The position numbers and the translations under genes are program-made. DNA of 5,946 bases from positions 1-5,946 of the forward strand of contig JACDDK010000068.1 of assembly GCA_013817025.1 (NCBI GenBank), read 5' to 3'. Below the pieces are notes generated by a model. That model did no database searches. It saw only the letters and a list, made by a program, of their open reading frames with translations, and was not told the origin of the DNA. The DNA comes from Rubrobacter sp. GTDB lineage: Bacteria > Actinomycetota > Rubrobacteria > Rubrobacterales > Rubrobacteraceae. Each line of letters starts with the position of its first letter. Position 1 is the stretch's first letter. Shown one piece after another: positions 1 through 5,621 of this stretch.

Positions 1-2
1 TC

Positions 3-89
3 TCGGACGTGGTCATCATTGTCAGGCGACTCGTACGGGAAGGCTGGATTCGCTACCGGTGGAAGGGCCGACCTTCCCGACGACCATGA
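3..89 (+). CDS. Possible C-terminal tail of a convergent gene
   Basis: An open frame enters from the left edge and ends at TGA 87-89. Its 28 codons give a mixed hydrophobic and basic tail (begins SDVVIIVRRLVREG, ends RPSRRP). It is the most protein-like frame of this stretch, with more G/C at third positions early on than the other frames. It would converge on senA, leaving a gap of only 16 bases. No family can be named from so few residues. A rival reading is that a minus-strand gene starts at the ATG pair near 14-19 and leaves the window to the left, but no ribosome binding site precedes that ATG. Confidence 0.25.
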   Translation, partial: SDVVIIVRRLVREGWIRYRWKGRPSRRP

Positions 90-105
90 CCTATTGACGG
101 AAGCT

Positions 106-1431
106 CTAAAACGCACACGTCCGAAACCCGGCGAAGATGTCGCTTCTTTCGGGCAATCCGAAGTTGCGCCAGGTGTTGCGGAGCATCCGGCTGCGGGTGG
201 CCCAAGCGCCACCACGCAGGATTTTTTGGGTGCCGAACCACGGCTCGGAGTAGTCCTTGTAGGGGTCGGCGACGAAGCCGGGGTACGGCAGAAAATCGTC
301 GGAGCACCACTCCCAAGTGTTCCCGATCATCTGTCGCAGCCCAAAGGCGCTGTCGCCCTCCGGGAAAGCCGCCACGTCCACCGGCCCTAGCAAGCGCCCA
401 TCGAGGTTGGTGTGCCGGGGCGTTGGCGGCTCGTCGCCCCAGGGGTAGATGCGCTTGCGAGATGTGATGCCGGCTCCGTCGGACGTGGGTTCGGCGGAAG
501 CGGTGAGCTCCCACTCGGCCTCGGTTGGTAGGCGGCGTCCGGCCCAGCGGCAATACGCCTCGGCCTCGTGGTGGTTGACGTGCACGACCGGCTGGTGCGG
601 CTTTAGAGGCTCGTTGTTGTCGAAGAACCGTATGCGCCAGCCGTCAGCGGCACGGCTCCAGTAGACGGGGTGTTCGGCACCGGCGGCGTTACGCCACTCG
701 CGCCCCGGCTCGCTCCAGAGATCGTCCTTCTCGTAGCCGCCGTCGCCCACAAAGGCGGCAAACTGCTCGTTGGTTACGGGGGCACGGGCCATCTGGAAGG
801 GTGCGACTTGTACGGGATGCGCCCATTTTTCGTTGTCGAAGACGAAGCCCATTTCGGGCGTCGCGCCCAGCATGAACTCGCCGCCAGGTATGTTCGCGTC
901 GCCTTCCAGGGGTCCCGTTGGTTGCCCGGCTAGCACGGTGCGGTCGTGGTCGGAGATCTGGGGCGCGGGGAGGCCGTGGGTGTTGCGGGTGTAGGTGAAG
1001 GCTTCGGCGTGCATGTCCTCGTGGAAGGTGGCGAGGCGGGCGAAGTAGTCAGTCTCGGGTCTCCCGCTTCCGGTGCGGATCTTTTCGAGGGTGAGATCGA
1101 GGGTGCGTTGCATGTAGGCCAGGGTGTCGGCGCGGGTCAGGAGCGGGAGGTCCCAGCGGGTGTCGTGGTGGACCTCCATCGAGTCGTAGAGGTCGTCGGT
1201 ATTCTGGAGGATCGTCGGGGGCGAGAAGGTCTCGTCCGTTATGCGGCGCAGGTTCCAGCGTTCCTGGAACCAGGCGAGATGTCCTATCTCCCACAGCGGC
1301 GGGTTGACGATGCGGAGTTGCGGCCCCATCATCTGCTCGTCGTTCAGGTCTTTGATGAGTTCGAGGGTGCGCTTGCGGGTGTCCTGGATCATGCCCTCAA
1401 GCTCTTCCGCGTTGTTCCGACTCTTACCCAT
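106..1431 (-). CDS. senA: Selenoneine synthase SenA (EgtB-like non-haem iron sulfoxide-synthase family)
   Basis: A 441-residue protein with the two-domain layout of EgtB. The N-terminal DinB_2-type helical domain (about 8-150) carries a probable iron facial triad: H51 in GHLAWFQE, and H137 and H141 in HEDMHAE. The C-terminal FGE-sulfatase (formylglycine-generating-like) domain (about 180-441) includes IPGGEFMLGA, GRRLPTEAEWE, GNTWEWC near 370 and LRGGAWATRSR near 405, and ends GFRTCAF. In EgtB, spacing and position of these histidines are almost the same. SenA joins a selenosugar to hercynine using O2 and Fe(II), on the way to selenoneine. The SenA call rests on the adjacent senB and selD genes and on the VNPPLWEIGH block; sequence alone would only support EgtB family. 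The start is ATG 1431, with GGAAAGG (1442-1448) ten bases upstream. The frame stays open to 1572, but that extension is unlike the family and crosses the palindrome. The stop is TAG at 106-108. It probably acts in the cytosol. Confidence 0.85.
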   Translation of the reverse strand: MGKSRNNAEELEGMIQDTRKRTLELIKDLNDEQMMGPQLRIVNPPLWEIGHLAWFQERWNLRRITDETFSPPTILQNTDDLYDSMEVHHDTRWDLPLLTRADTLAYMQRTLDLTLEKIRTGSGRPETDYFARLATFHEDMHAEAFTYTRNTHGLPAPQISDHDRTVLAGQPTGPLEGDANIPGGEFMLGATPEMGFVFDNEKWAHPVQVAPFQMARAPVTNEQFAAFVGDGGYEKDDLWSEPGREWRNAAGAEHPVYWSRAADGWRIRFFDNNEPLKPHQPVVHVNHHEAEAYCRWAGRRLPTEAEWELTASAEPTSDGAGITSRKRIYPWGDEPPTPRHTNLDGRLLGPVDVAAFPEGDSAFGLRQMIGNTWEWCSDDFLPYPGFVADPYKDYSEPWFGTQKILRGGAWATRSRMLRNTWRNFGLPERSDIFAGFRTCAF

Positions 1432-1543
1432 GCTGTCCGCGCCTTTCCGGTAGACCCCTTTAGCACACGGAATGTTAGCGCAAACGATGATGACCGGGGG
1501 CCGACTCATACCGCCTCGTATCTGTGAGACGATACGGGACGGT
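1432..1543. promoter_or_regulatory. Divergent senA/senB intergenic region
   Basis: These 112 bases separate the two divergent start codons and must hold promoters for both genes unless one is leaderless. On the minus strand, TAACAT (1477-1472) is a possible -10 for senA, but no convincing -35 precedes it. No good sigma-70-type promoter for senB was found. The senA ribosome binding site lies at 1442-1448. A weak ribosome binding site candidate for senB, GGGA (1536-1539), sits four bases before its ATG. The right half of the region is taken up by a large palindrome, listed separately. Confidence 0.6.
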
Positions 1544-1548
1544 ATGAG
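1505..1548. promoter_or_regulatory. 44-base imperfect palindrome or hairpin covering the senB start codon
   Basis: The arms CTCATACCG (1505-1513) and CGGTATGAG (1540-1548) are exact reverse complements. Nested inside, CGTATC (1517-1522) and GATACG (1531-1536) are also exact and share the same centre. The three bases between them give one C-A mismatch, one C-G pair and one T-G wobble. As RNA this is an 18-position stem with one mismatch and an eight-base loop (1523-1530). The right arm contains the senB ATG (1544-1546) and the only plausible ribosome binding site, so folding would hide the start. As DNA it could be an operator for a dimeric or tetrameric repressor between the two divergent genes. 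There is no T-run, so it is not a terminator. The structure is seen directly; the function is inferred. Confidence 0.65.
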
Positions 1549-2515
1549 GATCCCGCTCATCACACCGGCCAACGCCCAGTCCCGCTACGGCAACCGGCGC
1601 ACCGCCGAACGCTGGGCCGCCCTTCTGCGTCAACTCGGCCACGAAGTCTCGGTGGATGAGAGCTGGAACGGCGAGGCGGCGGGGATGATGATCTCGCTCC
1701 ACGCCCGCCGCAGCCACGACTCCATCGCCCGCTTCGCCAACGCCTACCCGAACCGTCCCCTGCTGGTAGCTCTAACCGGCACGGACCTGTACCGCGACAT
1801 CCACCACAACGCGGACGCCCGAGACTCTTTGGACCTTGCGACCCGTCTCATCGTATTGCAGGACGAAGGGTTGATGGAGCTTGAGCCACGCCACCGGGCG
1901 AAGGCGCGGGTCGTGTATCAGTCGGCGGAGCGGGTACGGCGGCGGACACCGTCCGAGACGAGCTTCGAGGTGTGCGTGATCGGCCACCTGCGCTCCGAGA
2001 AAGACCCGTTCCGCGCCGCGCTCGCCGCCCAACTGCTCCCCCCGGCCTCGCGCATTCGGGTGATCCACGCCGGTGGCGCCCGCGAGGACGCGCTCACCGC
2101 CGAGGCCGAGGCGCACATGAAGGGCAATCCACGCTACGATTGGCTCGGCGAAGTGTCGCGGGAGGAGGTGCGGGAGCTTCTCTCCCGCGTCCGCTTGCTG
2201 GTGCAAAGCTCGTTTATGGAAGGTGGGGCCAACGCGATCTCCGAGGCGCTCGCCGCCGGAGTCCCGGTCGTCGCCTCGGAGATCCCCGGCAACGTGGGGA
2301 TGCTGGGCTCGGATTATCCCGGCTACTATCCGGCGGGCGACGAGCGCGCCCTGGCCCGCTTGCTGGAACGCGCCGAGACGGATCCCGCGTTCTACAAACG
2401 GCTCGAAGCCGGATGCGAAGCCCGCCGCGACCGCACGCTGCCCGAGCACGAACGCGAGGCGTTGCGAGCCCTGATCGAGGAAGCCAGCAAAGGCCGTACA
2501 CCACGCTCCACGTGA
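1544..2515 (+). CDS. senB: Selenosugar synthase SenB (TIGR04348-type GT4 glycosyltransferase)
   Basis: A 323-residue protein with a GT-B (GT4-type) glycosyltransferase layout. The N-terminal half opens with MRIPLITPANAQ and has YGNRRTAERW (15-24) and LTGTDLYRDI (78-87). The linker GHLRSEKDP (147-155) resembles the phosphate-contacting loop of GT4 enzymes. The C-terminal half carries the retaining-GT EX7E motif, E226 and E234, in MEGGANAISEALAAGVPVVAS. In the characterised pathway SenB uses selenophosphate and a UDP-sugar (UDP-GlcNAc or UDP-glucose) to form a C-Se bond and release a 1-selenosugar, which SenA uses next. The start at ATG 1544 fits the family N-terminus; an open extension to 1472 adds residues unlike the family. 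It diverges from senA and lies 31 bases upstream of selD. The start codon is inside a large palindrome, which suggests control of expression. It probably acts in the cytosol. Confidence 0.88.
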   Translation: MRIPLITPANAQSRYGNRRTAERWAALLRQLGHEVSVDESWNGEAAGMMISLHARRSHDSIARFANAYPNRPLLVALTGTDLYRDIHHNADARDSLDLATRLIVLQDEGLMELEPRHRAKARVVYQSAERVRRRTPSETSFEVCVIGHLRSEKDPFRAALAAQLLPPASRIRVIHAGGAREDALTAEAEAHMKGNPRYDWLGEVSREEVRELLSRVRLLVQSSFMEGGANAISEALAAGVPVVASEIPGNVGMLGSDYPGYYPAGDERALARLLERAETDPAFYKRLEAGCEARRDRTLPEHEREALRALIEEASKGRTPRST

Positions 2516-2533
2516 ATAAAACGGTTTTGCGGA

Positions 2534-2539
2534 TATAAT
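2534..2539 (+). promoter_or_regulatory. -10 box of a probable leaderless promoter for selD
   Basis: A perfect TATAAT lies just after the senB stop and ends seven bases before ATG 2547, so transcription would begin at or next to the A of the start codon. No purine-rich ribosome binding site precedes the ATG, which fits a leaderless mRNA, a common arrangement in actinomycetes. The -35 is weak (GTGAAT or similar near 2512). An in-frame ATG at 2538 overlaps the box and is less likely to be the start if this promoter is used. Read-through from senB is also possible. Confidence 0.55.
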
Positions 2540-2546
2540 GCCCAAC

Positions 2547-3593
2547 ATGGACAATAGAACCCGCATCAGGCTAACGAAGTATTCCACGAAGGCCGGTTGA
2601 GCCTCTAAATTCGCTCCAGGGGTCCTGGAGAAGGTATTGGATGGCCTCACGCCCGGCTCGCCGTCTTCGGAAGGCGACAACTTCATCAGCAGCATGGAGA
2701 CCCGCGACGACGCGGGCTACGTGCCGTTCGGCGGCGGCTTGCTGTTGCAATCGGTGGACTTCTTCCCGCCGATAGTGGACGATCCGTACCGCTTCGGTCA
2801 GATCGCCGCGGCCAACGCTCTCTCGGACATCTACGCGATGGGTGGAACCCCCATCACGGCGATGAACCTCGTAGGCTTCCCAAGCTCTCTGGACCTCGGC
2901 ATCCTGCGCGAGATCCTCGAAGGTGGACGCTCCAAGATAGACGAGTCCGGCGCGCGCCTGCTGGGCGGCCACTCCGTCCAGGACGACGAACCAAAATACG
3001 GCCTCTCAGTAACCGGTTTCGTCGAAGAAGACCGCGTGGTACGCAACGCCGGCGCGAAGGTCGGGGACGCCCTGATCCTGACCAAACCCCTCGGCTTCGG
3101 CATCCTGACCACAGCCCTGAAACGGGAATTAGTCACCGAAAGCGAGATAGAAGACGCCGTAGAGATGGCCGCCACCCTAAACAAAGCCGCTGGTGCCGCG
3201 CTACGCGAGACGGAAGTCTCCGCCGCCACCGACGTAACCGGCTACGGCTTCCTCGGTCACCTGCTGGAGATGCTGGACGCCTCCAACGTAGGAGCGGTTG
3301 TCCACCGAAGCGCCGTCCCGGTCTGGGAGCGTTCCATCACCCTGGCTAGAGAAGGCTGCTACCCCGCCGGCCTGAAGAACAACCGCGAGTACCTCGGGGA
3401 CAAAGTCTCCGCCGACGGCGTAAGCGCTGAAGACCTGCTCCCCCTACACGACCCGCAGACCAGCGGCGGTCTACTAATAGCACTCCCAAACGACCACGTC
3501 CAAACCTTCATCCGGGCGCTGGAGCAGCAAGGTGCGATCGGGGCAATAGTAGGCGAAGTCGTAGCGGGTACCGGCGTCCGGGTAACGAGTTAG
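2547..3593 (+). CDS. selD: Selenophosphate synthase SelD/SenC, selenocysteine-containing
   Basis: ATP-dependent synthesis of selenophosphate from selenide, feeding SenB and also tRNA-Sec formation. Read through one TGA, the gene encodes 348 residues, matching E. coli SelD (347). The N-terminus is MDNRTRIRLTKYSTKAG-U18-ASK21-FAPGVLEKVLDGL, aligning with the E. coli Cys17/Lys20 catalytic segment; U18 replaces the catalytic Cys and S20 replaces the second Cys. Further landmarks are DDA (54-56), VDFFPPIVDDP (from about 70, with metal-binding D71), NALSDIYAMGG (90-100), LLGGHS (138-143), TDVTGYGFLGH (228-238) and DPQTSGGLL (302-310). The frame is closed upstream by TAA 2517-2519, so the start is ATG 2547 (or ATG 2538, adding three residues). 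Starting at TTG 2637, after the TGA, would delete 30 residues including the active site. It follows senB by 31 bases and may have its own leaderless promoter. The genome should also encode SelA, SelB and tRNA-Sec, which are outside the window. Confidence 0.93.
2598..2600 (+). other. Selenocysteine codon (in-frame TGA) at the SelD active site
   Basis: This TGA is codon 18 of selD, at exactly the position of the catalytic Cys or Sec of SelD proteins, in the context KAG-U-ASK. The SelD family aligns on both sides of it in the same frame, and the invariant Lys follows three residues later. Many SelD proteins are known to carry Sec here. A hairpin suited to SelB follows. Together these make recoding far likelier than a nonsense mutation. 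Confidence 0.93.
2614..2630 (+). promoter_or_regulatory. Bacterial SECIS hairpin in selD
   Basis: CTCCAGG (2614-2620) and CCTGGAG (2624-2630) are perfect reverse complements around GGT (2621-2623). If the two inner pairs open, the loop is GGGGTCC, containing the GGTC that resembles the apical loop of the E. coli fdhF SECIS. The loop begins about 18-20 bases after the TGA, within the range for bacterial SECIS elements, and has G at its first loop positions. A lower stem is possible between TGAGCC (2598-2603) and GGCCTCA (2643-2649) with one bulged C, which would put the UGA at the base of the structure. Its expected role is to bind SelB with GTP and Sec-tRNA to decode the UGA. Confidence 0.85.
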
Positions 3594-3673
3594 CCTAGAG
3601 GCGTTCGGCACCGGGTTCTGTTAGCGTAGCCGTCGAAGCACCCGCCGGTCGGCTCCACAGGAAAGGCGTTAAA

Positions 3674-3708
3674 GGCTGACAGCTCAATGCTGACGGCTGA
3701 AAGCTAAC
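3674..3708 (+). repeat. Five degenerate tandem heptamers abutting the permease start
   Basis: The units are GGCTGAC, AGCTCAA, TGCTGAC, GGCTGAA and AGCTAAC, an exact seven-base period with consensus NGCTGAM. The array ends immediately before the TTG start of the next gene and takes up the place where its ribosome binding site should be. The gap between selD and the permease (3594-3708) otherwise shows no convincing terminator or promoter. The copies are diverged, so current slippage is unlikely, but the array could set translation spacing. Confidence 0.6.
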
Positions 3709-4644
3709 TTGCAATCCATACTCAACAACGCGCTGCCGTTCTTCGCTCTGATCTTCTGCGGCTACGCCGCCGGGCGCTTAAAACTTCTCACCGAGACCGC
3801 CGCCGCGGGCGTAAACACGTTCGTCTTCTACTTCGCCCTACCAGCTTTTCTGTTCGCCCTGATGTCCTCATCGCCGCTCTCGGACGTGCTGAACGGGCCG
3901 TTCATCGGGGCCTATGTGGTAGCGAGCCTCGCGGTCTTCGCGCTGGCGGCGATCACGGGTCGGTTGCTGTTCGCCGTCGGGCGCGGCGAAGCGTCGATCA
4001 TGGGTCTTGCGGCGGTGATGCCCAACACGGGCTACATGGGGATACCACTTATATTAGCCGTTTTAGGCCGCGAGGCCGCCGTCCCCGTCGTCGTAGGTAT
4101 CACGCTGGACAGCATACTCTTGATCCCACTGGGCATAATCCTCATCGAGACTGAAAAGGGAAATAAGGATGGTCTGCTTCACACCATCTTTTCGACCCTC
4201 GGCAAGCTCCTCAAGAACCCGCTAATAGTCTCCATCTTCGCGGGCCTGGCCTTCTCCGGGACCGGTCTCTCCACTCCAACGCCCATCACCAACTTCCTGG
4301 ACTTGCTCGGCGCCGCAGCCGGGCCTTGCGCCTTGTTCGCCCTCGGCGCGACTCTGGCGAGCCGCAAGATAACGGACGGTGCTGCGGAGATCTCCTTTAT
4401 GAGCGCCATGAAGCTCTTCGTACACCCAGCCGCGCTCTACGCGACGACCACGCTCGTCTTCGACGTGGACCCTTTGTGGGCGACCGCCGCCCTGCTCGTC
4501 GCGGCCCTGCCCATCGCCGCCAACGTGTTTATCGTGGCGCGCCAGTACGACGTCTACGTCACCCGGACATCGAGCGCCATCCTGGTCTCGACCGTCTTGT
4601 CCATGATCTCGGTCTCGATACTCCTTCTCGTCCTTACCCCGTAA
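3709..4644 (+). CDS. AEC (auxin efflux carrier) family permease
   Basis: A 311-residue, very hydrophobic protein with about ten membrane segments in two halves joined by a charged loop near 148-165, the usual AEC (TC 2.A.69, Mem_trans) size and layout. Typical family blocks are FCGYAAGRL (16-24), VFYFALPAFLF (39-49), MPNTGYMGIPL (104-114), KNPLIVSIFAGL (169-180), AGPCALFALGATL (204-216) and LPIAANVFIVARQY (268-280). Members are inner-membrane carriers, often for organic anions such as malate or malonate; the substrate here cannot be told from sequence. The start is TTG 3709: an in-frame TGA at 3691-3693 closes the frame upstream and no ATG or GTG lies between. The ribosome binding site is poor (GAAAG about five bases upstream). 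It follows selD on the same strand after 115 bases. A role in selenium or selenoneine transport is possible from position only. Confidence 0.85.
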   Translation: MQSILNNALPFFALIFCGYAAGRLKLLTETAAAGVNTFVFYFALPAFLFALMSSSPLSDVLNGPFIGAYVVASLAVFALAAITGRLLFAVGRGEASIMGLAAVMPNTGYMGIPLILAVLGREAAVPVVVGITLDSILLIPLGIILIETEKGNKDGLLHTIFSTLGKLLKNPLIVSIFAGLAFSGTGLSTPTPITNFLDLLGAAAGPCALFALGATLASRKITDGAAEISFMSAMKLFVHPAALYATTTLVFDVDPLWATAALLVAALPIAANVFIVARQYDVYVTRTSSAILVSTVLSMISVSILLLVLTP

Positions 4645-4815
4645 AACCTGTACTTCCGTACAACCGAAAACCGTCCCTTGGCCCGTTGTGCGAATGGTCG
4701 TGCTGACGCATCCTAAAGGCGTGGGCAACTCACGAAAGGCACGGAGGTTTACGGAAGCCCACAACACAAACACCGGCTATGGACAGATCAATGAAATTGG
4801 AGAGAGGAGACCGGG
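4645..4815. other. Intergenic region with a weak ACGRARG repeat
   Basis: These 171 bases hold no supported gene. Three similar words, ACGAAAG (4732), ACGGAGG (4741) and ACGGAAG (4751), recur at nine- to ten-base spacing, resembling the degenerate CACGAAGG-type repeats of many bacterial intergenic regions. A five-base-pair hairpin (4649-4653 with 4658-4662) follows the permease stop but lacks a GC-rich stem and T-run. The promoter of the next gene should lie here; no clear -35/-10 pair was found. The region ends with the strong ribosome binding site AGGAG (4805-4809). Confidence 0.4.
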
Positions 4816-5145
4816 ATGCCGAGTATTGGAGAGCGGATCGAGCGCGAGGTATTGGGATGGGACGGGGTCGAGGGAAGGGCACATCGGTTTGGCGGGGTGG
4901 AGTTTCGAGTGCGGGGGCATGAGATAGGACACCTGCACGGCGACCGTCTGGCGGACCTTCCATTTCCCCGCAAGGTGCGCGAGGAGTTGGTCGAGGCCGG
5001 ACGGGCGCGACCGCATCACGTCCTGCCACAGACCGGATGGGTGAGCTACCGCATCCGGGGCGAGGAAGACCTGGAAGGCGCGCTGGAGCTATTCCGGCTC
5101 AACTACGAGCGGCTGACGAAGCGCAAGAAAGGAGCGCGGGCATGA
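4816..5145 (+). CDS. Luciferase-domain (DUF5519) protein
   Basis: A 109-residue soluble protein. It matches my memory of the small DUF5519 or luciferase-domain family: MPSIGERIEREVLGW at the N-terminus, RFGGVEFRV (24-32), GHEIGHLHGDRLADLPFP (34-51), ARPHHVLPQTGWVSYRI (64-80) and a C-terminal ELFRLNYERL helix (91-100). Conserved His residues 35, 39, 41, 67 and 68 and the tryptophan at 75 may form a ligand site, but the biochemical role is unknown; the name reflects similarity to a non-catalytic part of luciferase. The start at ATG 4816 is supported by AGGAG (4805-4809) six bases upstream. The stop overlaps the start of the following PPOX gene by four bases (ATGA), so the two are probably translated together. 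Confidence 0.8.
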   Translation: MPSIGERIEREVLGWDGVEGRAHRFGGVEFRVRGHEIGHLHGDRLADLPFPRKVREELVEAGRARPHHVLPQTGWVSYRIRGEEDLEGALELFRLNYERLTKRKKGARA

Positions 5146-5540
5146 GCGTGTTTACGGAGAAAGAGGTCGAGTATTTAGCGGAGCAGCGACTAGGGCGGCT
5201 GGCGACGGTGGACGCGAAGGGCTCGCCGCACGTGGTGCCGGTGGGTTTTCGGTACAACGCAACGTTGGACGTGGTGGACATCGGTGGTCACAACCTCGGA
5301 AAGAGCAAGAAGTTTCGTGATGCTCGGGATACGGGCCGGGCGGCGTTCGTGGTGGACGACGTGCTGCCACCGTGGAAGGCTCGCGGGGTCGAGGTGCGCG
5401 GGCGGGCTGAGGTTTTCGAGGAAGGCGGATGGGAAGTCGGCGAGGGGTTTGGAGAAGAGTTGATCCGGCTCCACCCGGAGCGTATCGTCGGTTGGGGTTT
5501 GGACTCCGACGCCCACAAACCCAACAGCCGGTCGGTGTAG
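5142..5540 (+). CDS. PPOX-class F420-dependent oxidoreductase (MSMEG_5819/OxyR-like)
   Basis: A 132-residue split-barrel flavin/deazaflavin-binding protein. MSVFTEKEVEYLAEQRLGRLATV leads into SPHVVPVGFRYN (28-39), the typical cofactor-binding strand pair. GGHNLGKSKKFRDARDTGRAAFVVDD (48-73) and PPWKARGVEVRGRAEV (76-91) follow, and RLHPERIVGWGLDSD (109-123) lies near the C-terminus. These blocks point to the OxyR/MSMEG_5819 branch of PPOX-like enzymes, which use reduced F420 to reduce unsaturated or quinone-like substrates; the substrate here is unknown. Length is normal. The start is ATG 5142, overlapping the previous stop and preceded by AAAGGAG (5128-5134) seven bases upstream. The frame is open further upstream (to 5037) but that stretch is a shadow of the preceding gene. 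F420 use fits an actinobacterial or chloroflexal host. Confidence 0.85.
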   Translation: MSVFTEKEVEYLAEQRLGRLATVDAKGSPHVVPVGFRYNATLDVVDIGGHNLGKSKKFRDARDTGRAAFVVDDVLPPWKARGVEVRGRAEVFEEGGWEVGEGFGEELIRLHPERIVGWGLDSDAHKPNSRSV

Positions 5541-5586
5541 TGGCGGCAACCAACGGCGCGGTTACAAAACATTCCCAGGGTCGGCA

Positions 5587-5592
5587 TACAAT
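5587..5592 (+). promoter_or_regulatory. Possible -10 box upstream of the FMN reductase
   Basis: TACAAT matches five of six bases of the -10 consensus and lies 29 bases before ATG 5622. A weak -35-like TTACAA (5562-5567) is 19 bases upstream, longer than ideal. The 81-base gap after the PPOX gene is AT-richer than its surroundings, which fits a promoter. The leader would include the ribosome binding site GAGAGG (5609-5614). Confidence 0.35.
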
Positions 5593-5621
5593 GATCCCGA
5601 TATATTTCGAGAGGTTGATCT

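Noticed and set aside
61..77. GGAAGG/CCTTCC hairpin as the senA terminator
   Set aside because: A six-base-pair stem with a five-base loop and no T-run on either strand; too weak to claim.
1474..1485. GTTAGCGCAAAC as a short operator between senA and senB
   Set aside because: Its symmetry is imperfect and no second copy was seen, so chance is the simpler explanation.
946..1527. Long plus-strand open frame opposite senA
   Set aside because: Low-complexity Gly/Val-rich product, antisense to a well-conserved enzyme; a shadow of GC-rich coding DNA.
1472..1543. Open plus-strand extension of SenB by 24 residues
   Set aside because: The family N-terminus begins at MRIPLITPAN; the extra residues come from the intergenic palindrome and lack a ribosome binding site.
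1432..1572. Open minus-strand extension that would lengthen SenA to 488 residues
   Set aside because: The added 47 residues do not resemble the family, and a good ribosome binding site precedes ATG 1431. The extension would run over the divergent region and the senB start.
2598..2600. Nonsense mutation making selD a pseudogene
   Set aside because: The TGA falls on the known Sec site, the rest of the protein is intact and a SECIS hairpin follows at the right distance.
1772..2695. 307-codon minus-strand open frame across senB and the selD start
   Set aside because: Antisense to two recognisable genes and with no family features; a high-GC shadow.
4649..4662. TGTAC/GTACA hairpin after the permease as a terminator
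   Set aside because: Only five base pairs, not GC-rich and not followed by a T-run.
5037..5141. Upstream extension of the PPOX gene by 35 residues
   Set aside because: It lies in another frame of the DUF5519 gene, and the family start with its strong ribosome binding site is at 5142.
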